From contig CM068317.1 of the NCBI GenBank assembly GCA_034766995.1, forward strand, positions 50,038,425 to 50,102,424: DNA of 64,000 nucleotides, in the 5' to 3' direction. Below the pieces are notes generated by a model, which searched no databases, was not told where the DNA came from, and saw only the letters and a list, made by a program, of their open reading frames with translations. The position numbers were made by a program, and so were the translations under genes. This document shows, one piece after another, positions 1-12,603 of this stretch. The first letter of the stretch is position 1. The number at the start of each line of letters is the position of its first letter. The DNA is from Acanthacorydalis orientalis. Lineage: Eukaryota; Arthropoda; Insecta; Megaloptera; Corydalidae.

Positions 1-357
1 AGCATTTGTAGTCAGATTGCTTATGGATTTGTCTGTTTACATAGTAAATAAATGAAAAAGAGGGAGATTTACAGATTGAAGTAAGTTTTTCACAAATTCT
101 TATTACCCACAAACAACATACTTAATCAGTCAAAAAAATCTAATAAAATTAGTACGTTCGTATTTTTCTACATTTAATTGATTCGATACGAAAAAAACCC
201 ACTAAGGATCTGATTATGATGGCATCGCCATCTAAATGCACAGAGGCAACAATTATTTATTGGACATTTCTAATTTGAAAAAAAAGTGTGACTTGTAGGG
301 CTAAAAAAAGAATTAATTTAATAGAAAAGATAATACTTCTGATTTTTATTCTCTTAC

Positions 358-513
358 CACTCCAATCGTTCATAAGAACCATTCCGAATATGTGATCATG
401 AGCGTCGTTGATACTGACTGGTTCACCCAGCTCGGTCGGCGATCCTCCGACGAAAAATGCCATCTCCAATTCGAAATCCATTAAACGGCAGGGACCAAAA
501 GTCGGCGGACCAC
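358..513 (-). CDS. FAH: FAH coding exon 5 (last one in window)
   Basis: Acceptor TTTTCCCCAG, donor GTAAGA after AACGATTGGAGTG. It encodes [20 protein letters not shown] to VLMNDWS, with the metal ligands Glu200, Glu202 and Asp235. The next exon, expected to begin with the rest of an Ala/Gly codon followed by RDIQ-like residues, is not in the window. Confidence 0.94.
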
Positions 514-3500
514 CTGGGGAAAAATAATCGTCATAGTTTGGATTCCACAAATGAAGTCATTTTTCATTCCACGAACCATTAACAATTTTCTGGTCGAAAA
601 TGTTTAGTAAACCATTATTGATCATTTTTGACTGACGCGTTGAATATGATGGAAACGTCGTCGAAATGCGCATAAGCAGCAATCAAACATGATCGATAAG
701 GATTTATTGAACATTTTTGAGTAGAAATCTATTTATTGTTGTTTGTGGGGCGAAACAGAATTCATTTATGAAAGTGAATTTAGCCACAGTGCGGACACTG
801 TATTGTAATTATTTGATTTCTCGGAATTTATAGAAGTATATTAGGTGTACAAATTAATTCGGTCCTCTTTTTTATAAAAAAATAATGTTTATTTGCGGGA
901 AAATGGAAGATATTTCAATCCTCAAAATATCCCCCATTATTTTCTACAACTTTGTTCCATTTGCCGGGTGACTAACGAATCCCTTGTAGAAAAATAGATG
1001 GAGGCTTTGAGTCGATGAAGTCGTCAATACATTTTCGGACCTCTTCCACTATTTTAACATCTTTTGCATGTCTAATACATCAACACTTTTCTCCAAAGTT
1101 GAACAAATCATTCTTGCGGCCCCGATATCATTTTTTTCAACTGGTATGCGAAAAGTGTGCATTGGCTTATATACTGCTTTTCGGACGCCGTCGTGTTGAC
1201 TATTGTTTCGTGAGGTTATGCCAACTGCTTGACCAAGATATATAGTGGCTTTTAAATGTTAAGGTTGGCATTTAAAAATCTCAAAACGACGAGAAAATAT
1301 TTTAATTTAAAACAGAATTATGATTGATTCAATGTAAAGGCACCGAATTGATTTTTACACCCAATAATTATTTGAAAGGATTGCCAAACCTTCGTTCGGC
1401 AACGTTTGTCCATTCGGTCTTCTTACGGGCGTTCCAGACACAACCACAGAGCTTGCCCGTCCGTGATAGCCGATCGGTAAATATTTCCTAAAAATCGAAA
1501 CAATTAAATGAATCCATCGGTATCTCACTGCATGTCTGATTCAACTTACCAGTTGGCAGGCAGAGCGTTTTCTTTACCTCTGAACATCGTACCGACGTTC
1601 GTTGCATGATGTATAGATGAGTAGAAATCCGTATAATCTCCAATTTCGGCCGGCAAGTGCATTCTAGCATCACTTTGACGAACGAACGCACTAAAATATA
1701 AATCAGAATTGGTATTGAAAACAGCCTGCCTAGTTTGATTTCGTTTCTAAATGATAATCAGTGCTTTTCTACAAATATATTTTCCGATGTAGAATATATG
1801 TAATAACTCACTGCTTTCGAAGACTTGTATCATTCTGAAGGGTGTTGTTGGTAACTGATAAGAGAGATTGTAAGGTTCGTCTTGCTTCAGTCCAGGCGTA
1901 CGGTTTTAAGCCCATCAGAGCATTCAACGTCGACTGTTTGAATACGTGCTGGTGATCTTTGAGTTCGGCGCCGTCGAACAAGTGTGCAATTTTGTTTAAA
2001 TCGAGGATTTGGTCGCCGATCGCAACACCTATCCTTGGATTGGGCTTCGGAAAAAATAAAAAAAACAAATCCCGATGAATCAGTAATTAAAGATGGATTT
2101 GAAGTTATTGTTCTTGTCTTTGGGGTCACTATTCTTTGTTCTCGTTGCTCCATTACCGGTTTCGCATTTCGACATTTTCAGATGTGTACTCTTGTCTAAA
2201 GTATCTACCTCTGAGCATTCATCTAAGGATGTAGAAATAGGTAACGGGGAAACAGAAACAAATAATTGTCACCTCATCCACAAAAAACAAAATTTCAAAT
2301 CCGGGTGCACAGGAACGAAACAAATTGCAAATAAATTTTCTCTCCACACCGATCGCAAGATTTTTTTTTTGCTATCGGAATAATCCAAAATACACAAAGA
2401 TATATATTTATAAGGCTTATTAAATGTCGAATGGTTCGAGTATGTCTTTGTTATAAAAAAAAAAAACAATCGAAATTTCAAAGCTCGCGTTCTTTTTTCA
2501 TCTTAGTGAACTGTATATAAATCTATTTCTTGTACATAATTGCATATAAATCTGAAAATCTATTTCCTATTCACTGTTTTACGAAATGTAAATGAAATAC
2601 GAGAGAAAATCAAAACGAATATTCGTCAGAATGATACACGGAAATAGTTTTCAAAACTAATAATAATTTTATAAAATATAAAAATCAATAAAACAAAAAC
2701 CTTGATATAGGAAATACAGAATTCTGTTTAGTATAGTAGACTTTTTACTAATTTAATGAACAGAATCTAGATGACAGCACATGTATTAAATAATATTGAT
2801 CTACTTTTTATTAACACCCTCCTTCGAACATATTATAATCAAAAATAATACTAATTAATAATCTCAACAAAAATATATTTTAACGATTTTATCTTTAACT
2901 AAATAAATTCATTTTTTTTCTTTTTATATTTATATATTGTATGGTGATTTTTCAGTTTTTAATTATCGAATAGTAATTGAATCAAAAACATGTATATATA
3001 AAATTTATAACTAATATATTTATTTATGAGAACGAATTGGGAATAGTTATGAAAATCACTTGAAAATTGCAGACCTTTTTATAAATGGCTGGTAGTGAGA
3101 TATCCAGAAATGGCTAAATTCGCCCCTGTAAATTATTTTGCAAGCCGTTTGTATTTTTATGATCAGAAATGTGTAAAAATTGATACTTAGAGAGCGGAAA
3201 GACAAGCTAGATATACAATTAAATACTGAAATGAAACCTACACGAATTTAACATTTAAGAATATTTTTCATATTAATTGTTTTGTTTAATAAATGCGATT
3301 AGTCTTGTTTCTATTTTTTATAACTTTTATTTCTATCTATTTTCTTTGTTTCAGTCTATTTCTATCTAACATAATAATATTATTTTACTTCATAAATGAT
3401 TCGACATCTCGCACGTTATTTTTTTTCTAGAATCTCCAATCTTACACTCGGAAAACATTGAACAATTTATCTAATATGGTTATCAGACTTTTAGAGATTA

Positions 3501-3982
3501 AATAAATTCCCAGCTACTTTTATTTTTCCAAGAGAACGACATATAATATAAAAATTAAAAAAAGATAACACAAATGATAAAATACGTTGATTTTTGGGAC
3601 GCAGGAGACGTTTTAGATTGTAATTGTTAATAAATATAATAGGAATGTCGATTGTTGATATTCATTTCGATGGCAGTGATGTCATTTTTAGATCGTTAAT
3701 ATATTGGTTCTGGTTCATTTGTAACAGTGAGTTTGGCTACAGTGTCGATTTGTTCTTATCGCAACATGGATTCGTATTTGTACGAATTTCAAAAAAATAT
3801 ATATACATAGTTCAAACAGAAATTCCAAATTATCAAATACAATAGAGATACGGAATATTTTTTTTTTAAAAAAATGGACATATTTTAAAACAACTTACAT
3901 TATCATTAGTCGAGAACACGCCGTACGGTAAATTTTGAATCGGAAACTCGCATTGTTCCGAATACTCGATGAAGCAATCCAT
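358..3982 (-). CDS. FAH: Fumarylacetoacetase, 5' five exons (partial gene)
   Basis: Fumarylacetoacetate hydrolase splits fumarylacetoacetate into fumarate and acetoacetate, the last step of cytosolic tyrosine degradation. Coding exons on the minus strand are 3982-3899, 2044-1812, 1690-1550, 1487-1390 and 513-358; all junctions are GT-AG and phases 0, 2, 2, 1 and 1 join without a shift. They give 237 residues; the family is about 420 long, so the C-terminal 40 percent lies left of position 1. The N-terminal block NLPYGVFST, the [11 protein letters not shown] strand, and the catalytic-domain motifs [46 protein letters not shown] and VLMNDWS are all present. By comparison with the mammalian enzyme, the metal ligands Asp127, Glu200, Glu202 and Asp235 and the catalytic His134 are kept. 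The start ATG at 3982 sets the family N-terminus. No break is visible, so this looks like a working gene cut by the window edge. Confidence 0.95.
546..800. mobile_element. Fold-back MITE, copy A
   Basis: Left arm (ATGAAGTCATTTTTCATTCC... TTGATCATTTTTGACTG) and right arm (TGGAAACGTCGTCGAAATGC... GAATTTAGCCACAGTGC) are reverse complements of each other in the family consensus. The right end GGACACTG is followed by TA. The left tip is lost and the arm starts only about 30 bases upstream of FAH exon 5. Confidence 0.7.
841..1364 (-). mobile_element. Mariner-family element, internally deleted, complete ends
   Basis: Left end TTAGGTGTACAAATTAATTC and right end (reverse complement TTGGGTGTAAAAATCAATTC) are terminal inverted repeats flanked by TA target duplications (839-840 and 1365-1366). 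Read on the minus strand it keeps transposase N-terminal and C-terminal scraps (the end resembles ...[13 protein letters not shown]) joined by a large deletion. The start codon is ACG. Non-autonomous; lies in FAH intron 4. Confidence 0.85.
1390..1487 (-). CDS. FAH: FAH coding exon 4
   Basis: Acceptor ATTTTTAG, 32 full codons running [20 protein letters not shown] to [11 protein letters not shown], then donor GTTTGG, a weak but in-phase site. The joined residues [20 protein letters not shown] have the same length as the family at this point, which supports this junction over nearby GTs. Confidence 0.88.
1550..1690 (-). CDS. FAH: FAH coding exon 3
   Basis: Acceptor ATATTTTAG, donor GTAAGT after CCAACTG. 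It encodes residues 107-152 plus part of Trp153. It carries the GDYTDFY metal ligand (Asp127) and the HATNVG catalytic His134. Confidence 0.93.
1812..2044 (-). CDS. FAH: FAH coding exon 2
   Basis: Acceptor CCGAAG in front of CCC AAT CCA ([12 protein letters not shown]), donor GTGAGT after AAAGCA. It encodes residues 29-105 and two bases of His106: the SH3-like N-terminal domain. The acceptor has a T-rich tract but an A-rich interruption further upstream. Confidence 0.92.
3899..3982 (-). CDS. FAH: FAH coding exon 1
   Basis: Twenty-eight codons from ATG, reading [10 protein letters not shown]... to [12 protein letters not shown], then donor GTAAGT in phase 0. The N-terminus lines up with other fumarylacetoacetases, which also reach NLPYGVFST about 20 residues in. 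Confidence 0.92.
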
Positions 3983-4035
3983 TGTTGAGCCGTGTATGTG
4001 CGTTAATTAATTTTTTTCAATGTATATAATTACGG
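3983..4035 (-). promoter_or_regulatory. Possible FAH promoter with TATA-like box
   Basis: On the minus strand a TATA-like AATTATATACATTG (4031-4018) lies about 40 bases before the FAH start codon, which would give a very short 5' UTR. The spacing fits a TATA promoter, but TATA-like strings are common in this AT-rich DNA, so this is weak. Confidence 0.25.
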
Positions 4036-4477
4036 GCACACGCGTGGCAGGTACTGTTCAACTAGTGGACAGAAATGGAACGCGTCGAGAGATAACACCG
4101 AACCGCGCATCATTTGAATTCGTTTACTTTTCTCAACACAACGCAAACACATCTAACCTGCTCCTCAAGGTCGTCTCCTCGTGTAGATACGTAAACAACG
4201 AACACGTCGACCCATTAACATTGTTTTATCATTCGTCTGGTCGAGTGTTCGCTTCTACTTTGCATTAAAACAGTAGCGTAGGCGATGTCTTTCTGACCGG
4301 TGTATTAATAACGGATTTTGTAAATAAAATGAGTGTTTGTCACTCTGATTTATTCTCTTCTTTCAACTTATACTAAATACACCAATAAACATTTAGATTG
4401 TTTCACATATTTTGTGTACCACGTCAGATTTTCGAATAAAAAATCCATCAAAAACTTATCAGTTTATCGCATTAAAA

Positions 4478-4535
4478 ATCCTAACGACTCTAAATGTGAA
4501 ATGTCGACGCGCCCTAAAACCCCAAATATCATAAC
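4478..4535 (+). repeat. Retroposon 3'-end-like motif, copy
   Basis: TGTCGACGCGCCCTAAAACC followed by CCAAATAT, the 3' half of the dispersed motif best seen at 27860-27908. Confidence 0.55.
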
Positions 4536-5710
4536 AAAAGTATGAATTGAATACTCAATCAAATCAGTTGTGCTGCTTGTCTGACACAGTGACTGAAAAT
4601 CTGGAAAAAGGGACAAGAAAAGACAGGAAAGAAACAATTACGTTCGTATGTCAAATGACTTCCTACAGAATATATTTTTTATTTATTTTTTTTTTTTGTT
4701 ATATTTTGTCACTTTCATAATATACATATACATTTACAATAATTTCATTTCTTTTATCAATTATATTATAATTCTTTCTCATTACACTAGAACGTAATTA
4801 GATGAAATTATATTGCATCTCGTATATATATATAATTAAACACTAGTTTCTGTTTACATCTCTTATTGGTTTTTGTTCTGTAATTCATCTTTACTGCTTG
4901 TTCAGAGTATTCGATGTTCGATGCATTACTTTTTTCAGTATGCGTGTTCGAAATCACCTAGACATTACCTACGAATTAACTAATTCAGACAATTAACCGT
5001 TAGAATATAAATATTTATACTAAAATGAGAATATTGGAGATGAACGCTGCGACCGATCGATTGATATTAGTTTTCGGACTTGTTTATTCACTGAAACACG
5101 GACAAAAGCGAATCTAGTCAACAAGTATCGGTTGTTGTTTTCAAATATGACTATGATCAACTTGTGAAGTTTATTTTTAGTATCGTCTTGTTAGCCTTGA
5201 TTCTGTTGATTTTTTTCAAACTGGCGGAATAAATGTCTGAAAAACTAATTGATTGATTCGCGTGGAATATTTTTAAATTACAGAAAAAAAAATTTTTTAA
5301 GGGGTCGAATAACACCAAAAGATGCCAAAAAATTATTTTGTCTTTGAAATATAATAACTTGGTAAAAAAATTTTTTTTAGTGTTCGTAGATTTACTGTCT
5401 CGAAAATATTGTATTCTTTAAGAATACCTTCGGTTTCTATGTTTCAAATCAATACTTCAGGACCTAGACGTCCCATCGTCGAAAAAGATTTCTATGAGGT
5501 TCGCTACGAAAACTAGTCCGACGCCGTTTCGTTTTTTAAAAAAGATAGAAACTCAAGAAATATTTTGTAATCTCAAATAGTTGTTCAATAAAATACAAAA
5601 TACCCCATAAACTTATCCTTTTGTTCTTCTTCAGAAAAATTTCTTAAAAATTATTCTTTTCGACCGGTCTAGACCGAAAACTTTCCCTAACTTTCTAGTA
5701 GGTGTTTTGT

Positions 5711-6012
5711 TCACAAACGAATTCGTTTCTCATCCCACAATCCACGAAAAAAAAAACGTTTTCAATAAGTAATTATTGATCATTTTTGATTGTTGCTTAT
5801 ACTCGATTCCATCGTCGATAAAATCTAGATTTTTCTGTACTTTAATACTTCGAGGATGATGGTATCGTTATCGAAACGATCATAAATGATAATTGAAAAT
5901 AACTAATAAATTTTTATTGAAAACATTTTCGATCAGAAAGAAATTTTGTGTTTTTTTGGGATGAAGAAGTATTTGTTTGAGAAAGTGAATTTATTTACGA
6001 TCACAGTCTATT
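5711..6012. mobile_element. Fold-back MITE, copy B
   Basis: Left arm begins CACAAACGAATTCGTTTCTC. After a centre near 5830, the right arm runs TTTTCTGTACTTTAATACTT to GTGAATTT...GATCACAGT, complementary in reverse to the left arm. Confidence 0.7.
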
Positions 6013-6831
6013 AATTATATTGTTTCTCTTTTCTATATTTTCAGTTCGAAAAAGATTCAAATCGTTAGAATAGTGAGTCAAATAAATAGCCATTAATAAT
6101 CCTGGTCGTGTGATTGTTTCGTCGTTGAATTTTGATCCATTACAGTGAATGGCTCAGCATGCTTGTAAGACTTTTGTAGTTGTGCGACACCAACCCCATA
6201 GGCTGTAACAGGCCCAGATTTCAACCACAAAACATGCGTCTCGCGTATGAGTTTTCTCTCTGTATACGAATTGTTCTAATATCAATCAATTGGTCAACAG
6301 CAGAATCTAATTATGAAACTTAACACTTTGCCAACCAATTCCAAGAGATTCTGATTCACTTCGAACTAAACATATTCTGTACGAACTCGAAACCATAATA
6401 AAATTAATACTCATGATATTCACAAGGTTGGAATATACGCGTGTAAAATACGAACTCGCCTGGCTTCATGTTTTGAATCTTGTCTCTGTTTAGGTAAATC
6501 TTAATCTAATGATATTCATGCTTAGTCGTTTTTATCAATGTGAACCTATGTATTCGACTTTTCATCGTCTCGCCTGTTTTTCTTGTCTGCCAGCATCGGT
6601 CTCGATGCCTCCAGAGGACGAGTTCTTGTTACATTTTCGGAATTGAAACTCAACTCTGTATTGAAATCTTTTTTTAAACATTTAACTCGTCGTTTGGAGT
6701 CAGATTGTAATTTCGAATATCAGAACAGTTTATTCGAGATCACCTGAAGTCGATGCAGGTATCGAGGTCGGTCATACCAGACAAGAGAAACAGCATCTCT
6801 CACGAATAAATCAGAACGTCAATTTATAAAA

Positions 6832-7130
6832 TCACTGTCACAAATGAATTCTTTTTTCATCCCACCGGCCATCACATTTTTTTCCAATCGATCAAACATG
6901 TTCAATAAATCATGACTGTTCTTTTTTGATTGTTTATAAACATGTAAACAGCGACGTTCACGTTTTCAGCTACTAAAGAGGTATTTTTGCATCTTAGCAT
7001 TTTAAGAATAATGGAATCGTTATCGAGCATAAGTAATTGTAAACAAATCAATAATAAAGAGAAAAAGTTTTTCTGAACTGCGAAGTGAATAAAGAAGTCA
7101 TTTGTGAAAGCGAATTTCGCTACAGAACTG
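6832..7130. mobile_element. Fold-back MITE, copy C
   Basis: Left end TCACTGTCACAAATGAATTC and right end GAATTTCGCTACAGAACTG are near-inverted repeats. The interior keeps TTTTTTCCAATCGATCAAAC and GGAATCGTTATCGAGC of the family arms. Confidence 0.72.
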
Positions 7131-7779
7131 TTTGGTGTCTGAAATAGCTAATTGGTCGTTCATTGTCAATTCGCGGAATTCTTAATAGTAATTCCGCGAA
7201 TGGTTTGGTCAGCAGAGTGTTAATAGAATGGTCATGTGTAACAAACGATACGTTTAAGAATAATACATGGTAAACGATTAGAAAAATAGTAATGTAAACT
7301 AATAAACGGAAACGTATATTCCGCGTTGAAGGAATGCATACAGGTAAATTTATCTCTATTAGTACACGTTCAACACTTAACTTTTGAGTCCTGCCCGTGT
7401 TCAATACACACAGGCTTGTTTTTTTTTCTGTTAAAAAATATAATCGAAAATGAAGAGTGTCTATTTGTACAACTCTGTTCGGTTGAAATGACGCAGTCTC
7501 ATTGTTGTTTATATATATTTCTTTTATTAAATATTTATTTAATTTCGTTTTTTTTTTAAATAACGTCGAGCAGACGACAATAATAGCGAGAAGCGCGTAA
7601 TTTTGAATTCGAAAAACAAAAACGAACCGTTAAGTGCAACGAAAACAAGATCCGACGTGTGCCTCGTATGCGTGTGTTTTGTTTTTTTTGTTTGTTTTTT
7701 TTTTTTGTTATTTATTCATTGATTTATCGTCAATTATTTTTATTTTTGGAAGACGTTCGTGTTTGTTGTTTGAAAATTA

Positions 7780-7890
7780 TTTGCGCCGCGGCGACTGCGG
7801 AGCCACCGCGTCCGAACCGGGGTCGCACACGCGCCCTGCCGGACTCCGGAGCTCCGCGCGCCGCGGCCACGTGTTCTCCATTCTCCACCG
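7780..7890. other. Short GC-rich island between FAH and Gad1
   Basis: A sharply GC- and CpG-rich patch inside very AT-rich DNA, bounded by T-runs. It contains an open frame but no recognisable protein. It could be an untranslated exon, a regulatory element or part of a long Gad1 3' UTR; nothing decides between these. Confidence 0.4.
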
Positions 7891-8526
7891 TTTAAGAACT
7901 AATTAATCGATTATTTTAATTTGTACATAGATAAAATACATACATGGCTCACTATGATATCTATATATTTATTCATTTATTTATATTTATTTATATATAT
8001 GTATCATATTTAAACAAATAAAATTTCAAGCATTCTCAACAAAGATAGACGATATCTCTCATCGATTTTTTTTCCACTACACCTCCGCCATCTTATCTAC
8101 ATTATTGATACAATCGAGTGGATCGGATCCGCGGACCGGCCGTGATCCAGTAAGCGTCGACCGTCTCGTCCCCGGCCGCATCCAATCGGTTGCACATAAC
8201 AAATATACATTAATTAAGTGCGCGTGCAATTTTTTTCACTTTTTTTTTCACTTTTTGAAAATCGAAATCAAATCGGAAAGCGTGATTATTTTTTTTCTTT
8301 TTTGTTTTCAATATAGATATATATATGGATATGTGTGCATATTTCTCTCTAATGGCAGTTTTTTTTACAAAGAAAAACTGTCATTTTTTTACAATAATAA
8401 AAGAATTTTATTCTTTCATTCGCTCACTTTCCCCGGATACAGTCGAGCTCTTTGAACACAGGGCACGGGGTGGATACATTTTCGAGGTTTGCGTCTCGGA
8501 CGCAAAACGAAACTCAACTGATCGTC

Positions 8527-8560
<34 letters not shown>

Positions 8561-10567
8561 AGAATTACAACCCTGTCGTCTTCCTTTTAAAAAACATTCA
8601 TATCACACATCTCTCCTCTCTCCTCAACAAACATAATTTTCACATTAAACAACAATAATAGAGTGCATGTGGCGTAAAGAGGCATTCAACATTGATAAGC
8701 TTTCATATATATATATAATTTTTTTTCGTTTTATGTTGATAAACATTTATAATAATTTTACAATAAGTAACAACTAGTGATGTCGATAATAAGTGATTAA
8801 CTAGCGAGATTCGACGAAAACATAATCGCGATACTTAAGAGTTTCTCTCATAGATTCATCTTTTTTTAAAATAGTGATTTCTCTATACAATGATTATTGC
8901 GCAGCTACACATTTTTAAATGACAGTGTTTTTTTTTTAATATTTTGTTTGTGTTTTACTTGAAAGTATTTCTGTTTAAAAATGTATTTTAATTCAACCGG
9001 CGGAACGTAAATAACGTGAATACAGTTACAGTTACTTAGTTAGTTCTTATCACAATGTTGTTTTTTTTTCATATAAATATCTTTACTAAATCTGCGAAGG
9101 CCTTTTTTCCTAAACCCTGTTTCAGCAATTTAATAAATATTTTTTTCTCTCTTTTGTTTTTACACTTCGGTAGATTACGTTGGCTCCAGGCGACGCATTG
9201 AAAATGTGCAACAGTTTATTTATCTAGTCAAATAGAAAACGATCACGCCTGCTCTGTACTAGTATGGGAAAACAAACGACGTACGTTACAAGTGACAATT
9301 ACTGATATTTTGTCCTTTTTTTGATATTTTTCTAAATTAAAAGCACATGGACGAAACAGAAACGTGATTCTACACCAAGAACTGATTTTCTTAAAATAAA
9401 TTTTCGACTTTTCTAATAAATTATACTTAAAATCATCATAGCGCTAGGGTTGATGAGAGTAGTTTACGAAAACAAAAACATTACTCCTTTTTTTAAATGC
9501 AAGCTAGATCTTGTTTCTTTTATCCTGCATAAAATGCAGCATAACAAAGGTAACAAGGAAAAACAAGTAATTTTCGGACTGTCATAATCGTACAATCTAC
9601 GAATTTTGTTCTTTTAGACAGAGTAAAGTTTCTAAAAGTACGAAAATCGCAGATTATATCCGCGTATATTCTAACCTCGTAAATATCTTTAATATTCTCA
9701 TGTATGACAGGCCAACTCACTGGAAAAAAATTCATTAAATTGTAAACAGGGCGTGCGAATCTAAATTTTCCGAAATGAACACTTAGTGTAAATGTATTTT
9801 TGACTTTAATTTTTTTTAAATACAACCTACATGTCTAAAAAGTGTACGTATTTATCTATCAATTAATTAATTAGTTTAATTATCTTCGATCTACTAGAAA
9901 AAGTGTCAACAGTCCTAACGTATGTAGTCTTTGTGTGTCGCAGGAAGAATGTTTCCAAAAATACAGTACAGTTCGCTATTAGTGCGGTCGGGGAGGGACG
10001 CTACGTATCTCAGATATGACATTTTCAATATTAATTAGTAAGCATTTAGATTTAGGGTTTCGTCGCTTATGTACGCGCTTGTGAATGTATACGATATTCC
10101 AGTCGTTTGACTCGAACCTGTGCCATTCCGAAATCTATCCACAACAATATACGTCCGATCTCTTCTCAATGTCTCGTTCGTTTTTTACAAGAATAAAATC
10201 GAAAAATAAATAGACTTCGCATCTAGCCAACGTATGAATCTAAGAGATATTCGTATTTATCGATCACAGGTTCGAATTCTGGTCCAATAGTGTTCCGAAA
10301 GGATATTTATTTTCAAACGAAACATTCGAGTCGGTCTACTTAATCTATTTTTGTGTTGAACTTTGAATAATGATTTCGTTTGATGTGCGTGTGTGTGAGA
10401 GAGAGTATTTGTTTCTCTCTCTCGAAATAATTCGATGTGCATGGAATAAAACTGCCGGTGCTTTTAATCAATAAGGCATAGGGTTTTTGTAAATGTTTCT
10501 GTTTGACATATCTTAGAAAAGTAAATGTATGCTCAGGTTATTCACGTTATTTGATTTATCGCCCTTT

Positions 10568-10573
<6 letters not shown>

Positions 10574-10641
<68 letters not shown>
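10574..10641. repeat. (TA)n microsatellite
   Basis: About 34 uninterrupted TA units downstream of Gad1. Confidence 0.95.
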
Positions 10642-10643
<2 letters not shown>

Positions 10644-10867
10644 TACAATCCATGATAAAAATATAGCACTTTAATAATATTTCAATCGAAAAATAAAACA
10701 GACACTGAACTAAACAGGAATTTCTGATTAGATGTCGATAACTGGTTCTGCATAAAATCTGCTAACGTTTTGTTTTCATAACATGAGAAGTAATCGATTT
10801 TGAGCACGATAAAAGAAAGAATTTCTGAAATATTTATTATTAATTTAGATTTGATGAGGAATTGGGT

Positions 10868-10915
10868 TCCAATGATCTTAGATGTCGACGCGCCCTTGAA
10901 CTCACAAACAAATCG
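10868..10915 (+). repeat. Retroposon 3'-end-like motif, copy
   Basis: CCAATGATCTTAGATGTCGA then CGCGCCCTTGAAC, same order as the consensus. Confidence 0.55.
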
Positions 10916-11311
10916 AAGAGAGAATAAAATGTAACATTTAATGCAAGTAGATCAAAAATAGGGTGAAATAATTTTTTATAGTTGAAAGTGATAGTGGGAC
11001 GACGAAAAATGTTTCTGAATTGATATTATTTTAAATGTTCCTCGTCAGAACACTAGTATTGTAGATATTCGAAGAACTGTTAGTAGAAATAGAGAGAAAG
11101 AGATGAATCTCAGATTATCAGAATCTTAGATCAGCATCTCGTCTCGCATAATCAAAAGAAACACTGTATAAGACCATTTGCTTAACAAATCAGAGAATTA
11201 GTAATTCGATGAATGTATGGGAGGTGTGTAAATTGTTTATTTTTACAAAATTGAATTTGATGTGTAATGTTTTGGGAAAACAATTCGGATGTGCTCTATT
11301 TTTGTTAAGGG

Positions 11312-11420
<109 letters not shown>

Positions 11421-12149
11421 AAAAATGTGTGCGAGATTGCTATGAATGTTTGATCATTTCCCTCCTTAAATATTCACACGAGGCTCATTGTCAGTGTGTG
11501 TGTGTGTGCGACTGAGTGATAAAGCACGTGCGTTCCTGTATCGATAAAAATACTTTCAAGTAAAATTATAGGCTACATTTATATAGTACATTAATTGTTG
11601 TTTAAGTATTAGATATTAGAAATACGTTATACTAGGTAAGGACAATTTCAACAATTATATATGATCCAATTAAGTACATTATTATTAATTTATTTGTTAT
11701 GTGTGTTCAACGTTTAAAAACAACGTACGTCGTACACACGCCGACACGTCTGAGCCGCACGCGCGTGTACGTACGCGTGAGCCGGATTCATTCCACCCTG
11801 CTCAAATACATTTTAATTGAATTTTGAAGGCATTTTTCAAAAATTCCACGATATAACACGACACTGATGAGATGGGTGAGTTTCATTTACTAAAAAGGAC
11901 CGGTTCTTCTCAATTGGATCCGCCTCGCGGAGGATCCGTGTGTTTTTTTTTTATATATGTATATCTAACGTATTTAATATGGAGGACGCGACTCTAAGTG
12001 TGTGAATGTTTTGAATTCAAGTAGGTTTTGTGTTCCTCTCGTAAAATCAGAGCAGTTCCTCTTCCATAATTGATCTTTTTAGCACCGGATCGAAATTTAA
12101 ATCAAGAATATGCGTCTCAAACCAAACTATACACATACATACATACATG

Positions 12150-12194
<45 letters not shown>

Positions 12195-12429
12195 CATACA
12201 AACATATAAGAAATGCTATTATTCTAAATCTCAGCGTTCCTTTTTTTCTGCTACAAGTAGTATTAATAATAATAATGTTGATCTACCGTTCCTTTTCGCT
12301 ATATATATATATATATATATTCGTATATATATATGAATGTACTTTTTTTTCTGAAGAGTGATACGTGTAATGATGAGGAGGCCTTTGAGTGTTGGATGAT
12401 ATTTGTTCTTGAGTGGCAGTCGATGAAAT

Positions 12430-12603
12430 TTACAAATCGTTTCCGAGCCGATCGAGCTCCGACATCAGGAAGTCGATGTCGTTCTCTGTGACCGCCGCTG
12501 ACGAGATGATGTTTCTGAAGAAGTTCGGTCTTCTGTCGTCTGGCTGATAGCCGACCATCAGCGTGCCGGCCTGCATCATCCTGCCTTTCAGTATGGGCGT
12601 TAT
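12430..12603 (-). CDS. Gad1: Gad1 coding exon 10 and stop
   Basis: Acceptor TCACAACAG, then [38 protein letters not shown] and [16 protein letters not shown], with TAA at 12432-12430. The C-terminus ends at the family-typical RLG-DL. Confidence 0.97.
   Translation of the reverse strand: MTPILKGRMMQAGTLMVGYQPDDRRPNFFRNIISSAAVTENDIDFLMSELDRLGNDL

Noticed and set aside
7634..7906. Proline/arginine-rich frames over the GC-rich patch at 7780-7890
   Set aside because: They begin in T-runs, show no family features, and GC-rich DNA readily gives such frames.
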